From the NCBI RefSeq assembly GCF_015244745.1, contig NZ_JABCQI010000002.1:62001-126000 (forward strand): 64,000 nucleotides of DNA. The letters are read 5' to 3'. A program made the position numbers and the translations under genes. The notes beneath the pieces are model-generated. The model worked only from the letters and a program-made list of their open reading frames with translations. It searched no databases and was not told where the DNA came from. Shown here piece by piece: positions 9,137-17,158 of the stretch (its first letter is position 1; each line of letters starts with the position of its first letter). The DNA comes from Gluconobacter cadivus. Its GTDB lineage: Bacteria > Pseudomonadota > Alphaproteobacteria > Acetobacterales > Acetobacteraceae.

Positions 9137-9167
9137 AAAAAGGCTCTCCCTCGCGGAGAGCCTTTTT
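9137..9167 (+). terminator. Rho-independent terminator after the hydrolase gene
   Basis: A perfect 13-bp stem (AAAAAGGCTCTCC paired with GGAGAGCCTTTTT) encloses the 5-base loop CTCGC and ends in a T tract. It lies 31 bases after the hydrolase stop and 109 bases before tyrS. The A/T symmetry lets it work on either strand. Confidence 0.9.
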
Positions 9168-9275
9168 GATTTAGGCTCCACAAATCCCTGTCAAACGCCG
9201 AAATTTCCGCTCCCGGGCCGGTCATGCTAGGGTCCGTGTCCCTTCTTTCCAGCAGCAGCGTAGCAAGATCGACCC

Positions 9276-10526
9276 ATGCCAAAGAGTCCGTTCCTCCTCG
9301 AAGCCCAGGCCCGCGGCCTGATCTTCCAGTGCACCGACCTCGACGCCCTCGACGAGGCCCTGCTGGCCGGACCGATCACCGCCTATGTGGGTTTCGATCC
9401 GACAGCAGACTCCCTGCATGTCGGCAATGCGCTCTCCATCATGGCGCTGCGCCTGCTCCAGAAACACGGCCATCGCCCGATCGCACTGATGGGTGGCGGT
9501 ACGGCCAAAATCGGCGATCCGTCTTTCCGTGACGAGGCCCGGTCTCTGATTACGAACGAAACGATCGCGCACAACATCGCCGGGATCGAGAAATCCCTGC
9601 GCCAGTTCATCACCTTCAGCGATGAAGACCCGTCCAGCGGCGCCATTCTCGCGAACAACGCGGACTGGCTGGACAAGCTCTCCTACATCGACCTGCTGCA
9701 GGATGTCGGCGCACATTTCTCCATCAGCCGCATGCTATCCTTTGACAGCGTGAAGCAGCGCCTGGAGCGGGAACAGGGTCTAACGTTTCTGGAGTTCAAC
9801 TACTCCATCCTTCAATCCTACGATTTCCGCGAGCTGAACCGCCGCCACGGCGCCGTTCTCCAGATGGGCGGCTCGGACCAGTGGGGCAACATCGTCTCCG
9901 GCATTGATCTGGCCCGCCGCACTGATGGCAAGCAGATTTTCGGTCTGACCACGCCGCTCGTCACCACGTCCTCGGGTGCGAAGATGGGCAAGTCCGCCAA
10001 CGGCGCCACATGGGTCCGGGCGGAACGTCTGCCCGCCTTCGAATACTGGCAGTTCTGGCGCAACACCGAAGACGCCGATGTCGGCCGTTTCCTCAAGCTC
10101 TTCACGGATCTTCCCGTCGAGGAGTGCGAACGGCTTGGGGCGCTCGAAGGCGCGGACATCAACGAAGCCAAGAAAATACTCGCCACCGAAGCCACCGCCA
10201 TCTGCCACGGTCGCGCGGCGGCTGAAGACGCCGCCGAAACGGCACGCCGCGTCTTCGAGCAGGGCTCCACTCAGGCTGCCCTGCCAGAAATCGACCTGCC
10301 TGCCACTCTGATCGCTGAAGGTCTGCCCGCATTCCGCGTCTTTCAGGAGGCCGGACTGGCCGCAAGTGGCGGAGAAGCCCGCCGCCTGATCCGCGGCGGC
10401 GGCGGTCGCGTCAACGACGTGGTAGTTTCGGACGAAAACCAGACTTTCACGCTCGACGACCTGCGCGACGGTGTTCTGAAAGTGTCGTCTGGCAAGAAGA
10501 AGCACATCCTGCTCCGTCCGGTCTGA
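9276..10526 (+). CDS. tyrS: Tyrosyl-tRNA synthetase
   Basis: This 416-residue class I aminoacyl-tRNA synthetase charges tRNA-Tyr. The HIGH motif appears as HVGN at residues 48-51 after GFDPTADSL, and the KMSKS loop is KMGKS at 236-240. The tyrosine pocket ([15 protein letters not shown]) lies between them, and the C-terminal S4 RNA-binding domain spans about 350-416 ([16 protein letters not shown]). The length is that of the bacterial TyrRS-S type. ATG 9276 gives the usual N-terminus. It is flanked upstream by a terminator, so it has its own promoter; no T-box is visible, as expected in a proteobacterium. Confidence 0.97.
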   Translation: MPKSPFLLEAQARGLIFQCTDLDALDEALLAGPITAYVGFDPTADSLHVGNALSIMALRLLQKHGHRPIALMGGGTAKIGDPSFRDEARSLITNETIAHNIAGIEKSLRQFITFSDEDPSSGAILANNADWLDKLSYIDLLQDVGAHFSISRMLSFDSVKQRLEREQGLTFLEFNYSILQSYDFRELNRRHGAVLQMGGSDQWGNIVSGIDLARRTDGKQIFGLTTPLVTTSSGAKMGKSANGATWVRAERLPAFEYWQFWRNTEDADVGRFLKLFTDLPVEECERLGALEGADINEAKKILATEATAICHGRAAAEDAAETARRVFEQGSTQAALPEIDLPATLIAEGLPAFRVFQEAGLAASGGEARRLIRGGGGRVNDVVVSDENQTFTLDDLRDGVLKVSSGKKKHILLRPV

Positions 10527-10635
10527 CATCCGTCATGACCGATGTCATCCGCGACTCCTGACACTGCACCCTGTTTTTTCTTCGCCGGAACGGGCATCCT
10601 CGCCGCAGGTTGCCCCCAACGGAGACGCAGCGCGG

Positions 10636-11187
10636 ATGATGACGGAACGCAAAAACTGGCGTGGCCTGCTGACTGACTGCGCAGGTCTGGCCTTCGCAGC
10701 CGTCTGGGCCACACGCGGCGCACAGGCGGGCAAACTGCCTACAGCCTTGACCGCCGCACTCATCGCCATCCCGACGCTTCTTCTGGTCCTCGGTTTCGCC
10801 CGCCGCGACCTCATCCTCCGACGCCCCGAAATCTCCGTTGACCCGAAACTGACGCGCCGTATCAAAATCCTGCGTTTCGTAGGGATTTTCGCCGCCGCAT
10901 CATGGACCCATTCCCATCATCGGCTGGACCTGTTCTATCCGGTGCTCGGGGCCATCATTGGCCTGTCCTACGTCCCGCTGGGCCGCGCCCTGCAAGAACC
11001 GGTGCATGTGTTCATGGGCGGCGCCATCGTCCTGATTTCGGGCCTTTCCATGCTTCTGCCCGAACCGCACCATCTGGAAGTCGCAGGTTTCGGAACGGCC
11101 CTCGCCATCTGGGTTGGCAGCGCGATACGACTATGGCGGTCCGGCCTGTTCCTGCCTGCCGAACCGGCCTCCATCACCCTCACCTGA
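10636..11187 (+). CDS. Integral membrane protein (COG4648-like)
   Basis: This 183-residue protein has about five to six hydrophobic helices (LAFAAVWATRG, ALIAIPTLLLVLGFA, ILRFVGIFAAASW, LFYPVLGAIIGLSYV, VFMGGAIVLISGLSML, FGTALAIWVGSAIRLW). The layout resembles predicted membrane proteins of COG4648, whose function is not established. Its stop overlaps the start of the sensor kinase by one base (TGATG), so it is translationally coupled to the two-component system. It could be an accessory sensor or the regulated membrane function. ATGs at 10636 and 10639 are both possible. Confidence 0.7.
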   Translation: MMTERKNWRGLLTDCAGLAFAAVWATRGAQAGKLPTALTAALIAIPTLLLVLGFARRDLILRRPEISVDPKLTRRIKILRFVGIFAAASWTHSHHRLDLFYPVLGAIIGLSYVPLGRALQEPVHVFMGGAIVLISGLSMLLPEPHHLEVAGFGTALAIWVGSAIRLWRSGLFLPAEPASITLT

Positions 11188-12311
11188 TGGCCGCAGATTC
11201 CCTCTCCCGCCATCTGGCGGATCGCAAAACGCCCTGGCCGCACTTCAACCATTATCTGGTGGCCTATCTGAGCTACCTGCTGTTCTATCCGATTCCGTGG
11301 CTGCTGGGCTATCACCGCCCCACGCTGCCGGGCGTCCTGTTTTCGGCAGCGGCCATGCTGCTGTTTCTGCTGGTCTATTTCGCGCCCTACCGCAAAGATC
11401 GCTATTACGGCTATGGCGAAATCATCCTCACCGATCTGATCGGCCATGCCTGTGCCTGGACGCACGGCGACTGGGAAGTCTACTGCATTTTCGCTGCTGG
11501 AATGTGTGCACGCCTGCCCGAAAGGCGACAGTCCATCACGATGGTCATCCTGTTGCAGGTCGTGCTCATCATTTCCGGCCATTTCCGACACAAAACCACG
11601 CTTGAAGTCATTCCCGGCGCCTTTTTCAGCATCATCACCTATATGGGCACGCTCGTGCAGTGGCAGCTCGGTATCCGCAATTTCGAACTGCGCGAAGCCC
11701 AGAACGAGATCCGTGCGCTCGCCACCACCGCCGAGCGCGAACGCATCGCCCGGGACCTGCATGATCTTCTGGGTCATTCCCTGACCGTCATTTCGGTCAA
11801 GGCCGAACTTTCTGAACGCCTGTTCACAGCCGATCCGCCCCGTGCCCGACAGGAAATCAACGAAATCAGCCAGATCGCCCGCACGTCCCTGCGCGAAGTC
11901 CGCGAAGCTGTGTCCGGCATGAATGGGGCGTCCCTCCTGCGCGAACTGGAGCGTGCCCGCAAAGCCCTGCACACGACAGGCATCACGCTCGTTCTCGAGG
12001 GCCGCGAGCCTCCTGCCGACGCCCCACCAAACAGCGTGCTCGCCCTCGCCCTGCGCGAAGCCGTTACGAACGTGATCCGCCATTCCGATGCCCGAACCTG
12101 CACTCTGACCTTCCTGTACGACGCCAGCGGGCACATCCACACCTTCACCCTCGAAGACGACGGCCCGCTTCAAGCCGCGCAACCCGCCCGGACCATCGTT
12201 GAAGGCAACGGTCTGCGCGGCATGCGCGCCAGATTGGCCGCCTCGGGCGGCACCCTGACCATCTCTCCCCGCCCCCGGGGTTTCACACTGACTGCGACGA
12301 CCCTGCCATGA
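11187..12311 (+). CDS. DesK-like sensor histidine kinase (HisKA_3 / NarL type)
   Basis: This 374-residue protein has four to five N-terminal membrane helices (about residues 18-160), then a dimerisation and phosphoacceptor segment RERIARDLHDLLGHSLTVIS with the phosphorylated His192, and a C-terminal HATPase_c domain (ALALREAVTNVIRHSDA N-box; GNGLRGMRARLAASGGTL G-box). The DHD-L-GH pattern is the HisKA_3 class that partners LuxR-type regulators. The membrane part without a large periplasmic loop resembles DesK, which senses membrane state. It overlaps the upstream gene by 1 base and its response regulator by 4 (ATGA). The true signal is unknown. Confidence 0.9.
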   Translation: MAADSLSRHLADRKTPWPHFNHYLVAYLSYLLFYPIPWLLGYHRPTLPGVLFSAAAMLLFLLVYFAPYRKDRYYGYGEIILTDLIGHACAWTHGDWEVYCIFAAGMCARLPERRQSITMVILLQVVLIISGHFRHKTTLEVIPGAFFSIITYMGTLVQWQLGIRNFELREAQNEIRALATTAERERIARDLHDLLGHSLTVISVKAELSERLFTADPPRARQEINEISQIARTSLREVREAVSGMNGASLLRELERARKALHTTGITLVLEGREPPADAPPNSVLALALREAVTNVIRHSDARTCTLTFLYDASGHIHTFTLEDDGPLQAAQPARTIVEGNGLRGMRARLAASGGTLTISPRPRGFTLTATTLP

Positions 12312-12913
12312 TCCGCCTCATCCTTGCCGAAGACCAGACCATGCTCCTCGATGCCTTCGAGGCCCTGCTCCATCTTGAAGACGATATCCAGATCGTCGGA
12401 CGCGCCACGGACGGGCGCGAAGCTCTGGACCTGATCCGCGAGCACCGGCCGGATGTGGTCCTGACCGACATCGAAATGCCCCATGTTACGGGTATCGAAC
12501 TTGCCGAGAAAATCCTTCAGGAAAATCTCCCCAGCCGCGTCATGATCGTGACAACCTTTGGACGCTCCGGCTATCTGCGCCGCGCGCTCCAGGCGGGAGT
12601 GCGCGGCTACATGCTCAAGGACGCCCCCATCACGCAGCTTGCCGCCGCCATCCGCAAAGTCGCCGCCGGGGGACGAGCCATCGCCCCCGATCTGGCCGAA
12701 GCCGTCTGGGACGCCCTGCCTGATCCCCTTTCCGAACGCGAGCGCACCATGCTCCGCCTGGCCGAAGCCGGGCGTACGAACCGCGAAATTGCGGAAGAAC
12801 TGTCCTTGTCCTCAGGAACAGTCCGCAATTATTTCTCGGAAATCGTACAGAAGCTGGACGCCCGGAACCGCATAGAAGCCGGCCGCATCGCCCGCGCGAA
12901 CGGTTGGCTGTAA
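12308..12913 (+). CDS. LuxR/NarL-family response regulator (DesR-like)
   Basis: This 201-residue protein has an N-terminal receiver with acidic pocket EDQ (8-10), phosphoacceptor Asp54 in VVLTDIEMP, Thr83-region VTTF and Lys103-region LKDAP. The C-terminal LuxR-type helix-turn-helix (LSERERTMLRLAEAGRTNRE, then LSLSSGTVRNYFSEI) spans about 136-195. It pairs with the overlapping HisKA_3 kinase. Length and linker match DesR-like regulators. It ends the operon and is convergent with lutC, 14 bases away. Its targets may include the co-operonic membrane protein. Confidence 0.92.
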   Translation: MIRLILAEDQTMLLDAFEALLHLEDDIQIVGRATDGREALDLIREHRPDVVLTDIEMPHVTGIELAEKILQENLPSRVMIVTTFGRSGYLRRALQAGVRGYMLKDAPITQLAAAIRKVAAGGRAIAPDLAEAVWDALPDPLSERERTMLRLAEAGRTNREIAEELSLSSGTVRNYFSEIVQKLDARNRIEAGRIARANGWL

Positions 12914-12927
12914 GCAGCCCGCCATTG

Positions 12928-13515
12928 TCAGGGCTGAAGCAGAACGCTCAGAGACCGCACGCCCTGAGCACCATGCACCAGAACCCCTTCAATATCCGCC
13001 GTTGCTGACGGACCGCTCTGGAACACGGCATAATGCGCCTGCAACCATTCCGGACGCTGATAGGCATTGTGCAGGTTGTAAACGATCTGGGCGGGGTCCA
13101 GCAGAACGATCAGATGCTGCGGCAGAAAGCCCGTCGTGTTCACATGAAGCTGCTTTTCCGTAAAACATAGCGACCCGGTCTCCGCCACACCGAACGCAGC
13201 ACGCAGAACGGCGTATTCGACCGGCGCGATATCCGTGGGCTTCGTCTGGGGCGTGATTTTCATATCCCCCTCAAACTCCGGCACGCAGGACACGACAGGC
13301 CCCGGCTTGACGATGGCCTGCCGCACGGGCGCCATCGGGTCAGGCACATCGGGGATCAGTATTTTCCCGCCCATGCGTTCCAGAGACTTCTGGAACAGAA
13401 CCTTCAGATCGGCTGGGGCTGCCTGATCGAACAGCGGCACGGCAGGACGGGGATGCTCGCCCTGAATATGATTGTGCCGGATTGCGCCCAGAATGGCGTC
13501 GCGTGAGCCGCTCAT
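12928..13515 (-). CDS. lutC: Lactate utilisation protein LutC (LUD domain)
   Basis: This 195-residue LUD-domain protein is the third subunit of the LutABC L-lactate oxidation complex. It shows the family core FGVAETGSLCFTE followed by QHLIVLLDPAQIVYNLHNAY and a C-terminal GAQGVRSLSVLL. The start at ATG 13515 overlaps the lutB stop by 4 bases (ATGA), typical of the operon. The same fold occurs at the N-terminus of LutB. Its exact biochemical part is not defined beyond being required for lactate oxidation in studied bacteria. Confidence 0.9.
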   Translation of the reverse strand: MSGSRDAILGAIRHNHIQGEHPRPAVPLFDQAAPADLKVLFQKSLERMGGKILIPDVPDPMAPVRQAIVKPGPVVSCVPEFEGDMKITPQTKPTDIAPVEYAVLRAAFGVAETGSLCFTEKQLHVNTTGFLPQHLIVLLDPAQIVYNLHNAYQRPEWLQAHYAVFQSGPSATADIEGVLVHGAQGVRSLSVLLQP

Positions 13516-15047
13516 GAGTTTTCTCCCTCGCTCTGCGACTTTTCCTGCGACTTCCGGTTCTTGCGGTACCACTCATTGAACGTCTGCTTGGGCGTTTCGG
13601 GAATGTCGCGCTTGCGGCCCCAAGTATTGAGCTTGTTGTACAGCATGAAATGCGGCAGGTGCCGCAGCGCGCTCCGTCCCAGAGGCAGGCTCGCGCGATA
13701 GACCACAGGCGATGCCAGAACCTCGCCCGCCGCCTTCATCATGACCTTCTTGACCGGAGAGATTTCCCCATCGCCCGCCAGCGTCTTGCGCCAGTCCGCA
13801 ATCTGTTCGTGAATATTGATCTTCACCGGACAGACATTGGTGCAGCTCCCGTTCATCGTCGATGAGTACGGTAGGTTGCGGTATTTATGGACGTTGAAGG
13901 TCGGGTCGATAATCAGCCCGATCGGCCCGGCGTAAGTCGCGCCATAACTCAGACCACCGCTGCGCCGGAAAACCGGGCAGGTGTTCATGCAGGCGCCACA
14001 GCGGATGCATTTCAGCCCCGGCCAGAACTTTTCCATTCCCAGACGCTCGGAACGCCCATTATCCACGAGCACGACATGCATCTCGCCACCCTCACGCGGG
14101 CCGCGGAAATGCGACGTATACTGCGTGATCGGGGACCCCAGCGCGCTCCGCGACAGCAGCCGGATAAAGACCGGCAACTCGTTCAGGCCGGGAATGAGCT
14201 TCTCGATCCCGATGGACGCGATATGCAGCGGCGGCGTATTGGCGGACAGATCCGCGTTGCCCTCATTCGTGCAGACAACGAACGTCCCCGTTTCCGCCAC
14301 CACGAAATTACCGCCCGTCATCCCTGCCTGCGCCGAGAGGATCAGCGGGCGCGTAGCTTCGCGCTGACATTCCGTCAAGTAATGTGCATCGGCATTGTCA
14401 GGGTCAGAGCCGATCGTTTTGGCAAAAACGCTGGCGACATCGGTGCGCAGCTTGTGCACGGCCGGAACCACGACATGGCTGGGGGCTTCATCATCCAACT
14501 GCTGGATGCGTTCGCCAAGATCCGTTTCAATCACCTCGACATGATTGTGGGCCATGAACTCCCGGAAGCCACATTCTTCCGTCAGCATGGACTTGCTCTT
14601 GATCAGCCGCTCGACGCCCCTGCTCCGCAGGATTTCCAGAACAATGGCGTTATGCTCGGCCCCGTCCTTCGCCCAGTGAACCTTGATCCCGTTGGCCGTC
14701 GCATTTTTCTCAAACAGTTCGAGATAGTAATCGAGCTTCGAAAGCGTGTGTTCCTTGATGCCTGAGGCGAGGTTCCGCAGTTCTTCCCACTCCTCGATCC
14801 CATGCATTTCCTTGTCGCGCTTCTGGCGCAGATCCCACAGGCGCGCGTCATGCATGGCTTCATGTTCGGTCGCGGCCATGAAGCGGTTCGCAGCTTCGGA
14901 CTGGTCAACAGGCCGGTTGCCACGGATTTTCGCCCCCCTGGGCTGAGGCTCCGCAATCCGGGATTTCAGAGGCCGGGAGGACGCGGCACCGTGATCGAGC
15001 TGTTCGCCATGCGGGTCCGTCAGCTCTTCATGCAGTTCGGCGGTCAT
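13512..15047 (-). CDS. lutB: Lactate utilisation iron-sulfur protein LutB
   Basis: This 511-residue cytoplasmic protein has a LUD domain (about 100-320; GGNFVVAETGTFVVCTNEGN) and a ferredoxin-like region with Cys347, 350, 353, 357 (CIRCGACMNTCPVF) plus Cys402 and Cys406 (GSCTNVCPVKI). This gives two [4Fe-4S] sites if all expected ligands are present. It is the central subunit of the LutABC L-lactate to pyruvate oxidising system. The N-terminus (about 50 residues, basic and polar) is longer than in Bacillus. Four-base overlaps link it to lutA and lutC. Confidence 0.95.
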   Translation of the reverse strand: MTAELHEELTDPHGEQLDHGAASSRPLKSRIAEPQPRGAKIRGNRPVDQSEAANRFMAATEHEAMHDARLWDLRQKRDKEMHGIEEWEELRNLASGIKEHTLSKLDYYLELFEKNATANGIKVHWAKDGAEHNAIVLEILRSRGVERLIKSKSMLTEECGFREFMAHNHVEVIETDLGERIQQLDDEAPSHVVVPAVHKLRTDVASVFAKTIGSDPDNADAHYLTECQREATRPLILSAQAGMTGGNFVVAETGTFVVCTNEGNADLSANTPPLHIASIGIEKLIPGLNELPVFIRLLSRSALGSPITQYTSHFRGPREGGEMHVVLVDNGRSERLGMEKFWPGLKCIRCGACMNTCPVFRRSGGLSYGATYAGPIGLIIDPTFNVHKYRNLPYSSTMNGSCTNVCPVKINIHEQIADWRKTLAGDGEISPVKKVMMKAAGEVLASPVVYRASLPLGRSALRHLPHFMLYNKLNTWGRKRDIPETPKQTFNEWYRKNRKSQEKSQSEGENS

Positions 15048-15787
15048 GCGCGTGCTCCGTTCAGGATCTGGGCGATGTGGATATATTTGAGGTTGGCGCC
15101 CATCCGCCGCGCGCAGCCTTCCTGATGCATCATGCAGGAACTGTCGGATGACGTGACATATTCCGCCCCGGATTTGAGCTGGTCTGTGACCTTATCCTGC
15201 CCCATTTTGGCAGAAACACCTTCCTCGAACACCGAGAACGTCCCGCCAAAGCCGCAGCATTCATCAGGCCGTGTCAGATCGGCGAATTCAATGCCCTTGA
15301 CCATCCCCAGCAGCGCCTTCGGCTTGGAAAACGGCTCTTCCCGACGTTCGCTCATGCTGGCAATCCGCAGATTCCGCAGCGTGTTGCAATTGTTGTGCAA
15401 GGCAACACGATGCGGAAACTCGGCCCAGGGGAACGCATCGACCTTGAGAACGTCGTGCAGGAACTCGACCAGTTCATAGGTGCGGCTGCGAACATGCTTG
15501 ACGGCATCGGTCTGTTCGATGGCCGTCATGTTGTTGCGCACCTGATTGGTGCAGCTTCCGGACGGCGTAACGATGTAGTCGTATTTCCCGAAATTGCGGA
15601 CGAACAGTTCTTCCGTCTTGGCGGCCTCGCGCTCGCAGCCGGTATTGGTCATGGGCTGGCCGCAGCATGTCTGATCGACAGGATATTCAACGGACAGTCC
15701 GAAACGTTCCAGCAGTTCCAGCGTCGCAATTCCTGTCTCGGGATGAAACATGTCCACATAACAGGGAACAAACAGACCGACCTTCAT
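15044..15787 (-). CDS. lutA: Lactate utilisation protein LutA (CCG-domain Fe-S subunit)
   Basis: This 247-residue protein has two CCG domains: FVPCYVDMFHPETGIAT...CCGQP (Cys41-Cys42) in the N-terminal half and DECCGFGGTFSV in the C-terminal half, as in the GlcF and HdrB family. It is the first gene of the lutABC operon for L-lactate use, a major carbon flow in acetic acid bacteria. I choose ATG 15787 (MKVGLFVPCY, AAAGG upstream); a TTG 24 bases further up is less likely. No lactate permease or GntR regulator is next to it, unlike many lut operons. Confidence 0.94.
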   Translation of the reverse strand: MKVGLFVPCYVDMFHPETGIATLELLERFGLSVEYPVDQTCCGQPMTNTGCEREAAKTEELFVRNFGKYDYIVTPSGSCTNQVRNNMTAIEQTDAVKHVRSRTYELVEFLHDVLKVDAFPWAEFPHRVALHNNCNTLRNLRIASMSERREEPFSKPKALLGMVKGIEFADLTRPDECCGFGGTFSVFEEGVSAKMGQDKVTDQLKSGAEYVTSSDSSCMMHQEGCARRMGANLKYIHIAQILNGARA

Positions 15788-15815
15788 GGGAATACCTTTG
15801 CCTTCAATCAACGCG

Positions 15816-15825
15816 TGTGATCACA
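15816..15825. promoter_or_regulatory. Perfect palindrome TGTGATCACA upstream of lutA
   Basis: A 10-bp perfect inverted repeat lies 28 bases before the lutA ATG, in an otherwise AT-rich 200-base spacer (15788-15987). GT-N4-AC cores are typical of FadR-subfamily GntR operators, which control lactate genes elsewhere, and TGTGA/TCACA are also CRP half-sites but without the 6-base spacer. The role as an operator is inferred from position and symmetry only. Confidence 0.4.
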
Positions 15826-15987
15826 GTCTCATGAAAACAACATAAAAACAAAAGACAAGTTTACGGGAGAATCGAAGTCATCATAACCGGAGTATTTTAG
15901 TACTGATAGTAATACCAATATCTGATCGTGATTTGAAAAGATGATTTTCAAGTATTCATCAAAGCAGACTGAAAAAACGAAATACTC

Positions 15988-17133
15988 TCAGTCTCTCTGA
16001 CCGCCGACAGCATGCTCAGAGGCAACCTTTTCCATCAGAGCCACGACATGCCGGAGAATACGACGCTCGTCATAAGTCTCCAGCGCCAGCCGTCTTGCGG
16101 CATTACCCATGGACTCTCTCAACGCCGCGTCCTGCACCAGAAGACGCAGGGCGCGGGCAAGCGGAGCAGAAAGCCCCGGCGGCACCAGAAATCCGGTTGT
16201 TCCATCCACGACCTGCTCTCTGGGTCCGCGAACATCCGTCGCCACGACCGGTAGCCCTGTCAGCATCGCCTCGATGACAGACATGGGCAAACCTTCAAAA
16301 TGGCTGGGCAGCGCGAAAATATCCGCCGCCATCAGAAGCTCGGCCACATCCTCCCGATATCCAAGCATCCGCAGACGCGGCCCCAGACGCTCCCCTGCAC
16401 GTTCGAACGGTGCCGTCAGATCCGCCCCGTGATCCGAAGGCAGGCGCTCGCCAACGACCCAGAGTTCGGCATCGGGAACATCTTCCATCGCCCGCAGCAA
16501 CTCGGGATGCCCCTTGTGCCGCACCAGACGCGACACCACGATAACCACCGGTCGATCCTGCGGAACCCTAAGTTCCTCGCGTATCTTGGCCCGGACGGCC
16601 GGATCGGGATGAAAGCGTTCCGGGTCCCGGCCGTTGCCGATGGCAATAGGGTTGCGGTTCAGATGCAGCCGACGCGCATCCCGCGCTTCCTCGCGCGAAA
16701 CGGTCATATACAGATCCGTCATGCGACCCGCTGCCCATTCCAGTATCAGGGACAGCATCCGACGGCGCCATGATCCCGGCTGGTTGAACAGAAAGCCGTG
16801 GCAGGTATAGGCCACGATCCGTACTCCACAGAGTCGGCCGGCAAACCGTGCCAGAATACCGCTAATGGGCATATGGCCATGCACCAGATCCGGCTTTTCA
16901 CGCCGGATCAGGCGCAATAACGCAAGAAAAGCGCGATACTGGGCAACCGGCGACAGCGATCGCGCCATCGGAACGCCATGCACCGTAAAGCCCTCGGCCC
17001 GCACAGCCTGAAGATGGGCCCCTTCGGCACAGGCCCCCTGAACATCATGCCCGGCCTCGCGCAGTTCTCGCATCAGCGGCAGTAGAAACTGCCTGAGCGC
17101 AAAATCCACATTCGTAATTTCGAGGATCTTCAC
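15988..17133 (-). CDS. Glycosyltransferase family 4
   Basis: This 381-residue GT-B enzyme has an N-terminal acceptor domain (MKILEITNVDFALRQFLLPL, GEREGH-like RELREAGHDV, LVHGHMPISG) and a C-terminal nucleotide-sugar domain (VVSRLVRHKGHPELLRAM, then SHFEGLPMSVIEAML, the E-x7-E retaining motif). It probably adds a sugar from a nucleotide sugar to a lipid-linked or surface glycan at the inner face of the membrane. It is last in the operon rpe - heparinase-like - GT4, 25 bases after the previous stop. The sugar cannot be read from the sequence. Confidence 0.92.
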   Translation of the reverse strand: MKILEITNVDFALRQFLLPLMRELREAGHDVQGACAEGAHLQAVRAEGFTVHGVPMARSLSPVAQYRAFLALLRLIRREKPDLVHGHMPISGILARFAGRLCGVRIVAYTCHGFLFNQPGSWRRRMLSLILEWAAGRMTDLYMTVSREEARDARRLHLNRNPIAIGNGRDPERFHPDPAVRAKIREELRVPQDRPVVIVVSRLVRHKGHPELLRAMEDVPDAELWVVGERLPSDHGADLTAPFERAGERLGPRLRMLGYREDVAELLMAADIFALPSHFEGLPMSVIEAMLTGLPVVATDVRGPREQVVDGTTGFLVPPGLSAPLARALRLLVQDAALRESMGNAARRLALETYDERRILRHVVALMEKVASEHAVGGQRD

Positions 17134-17158
17134 GCCGAAACCCTGAACACGAGACGGC

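Noticed and set aside
12915-12936. CAGCCC...GGGCTG inverted repeat between the response regulator and lutC
   Set aside because: The 6-bp stem overlaps the lutC stop and has no T run; too weak to call a terminator.
15816-15825. CRP binding site
   Set aside because: The TGTGA and TCACA halves are directly joined, without the 6-base spacer that CRP needs; kept only as a generic palindrome.
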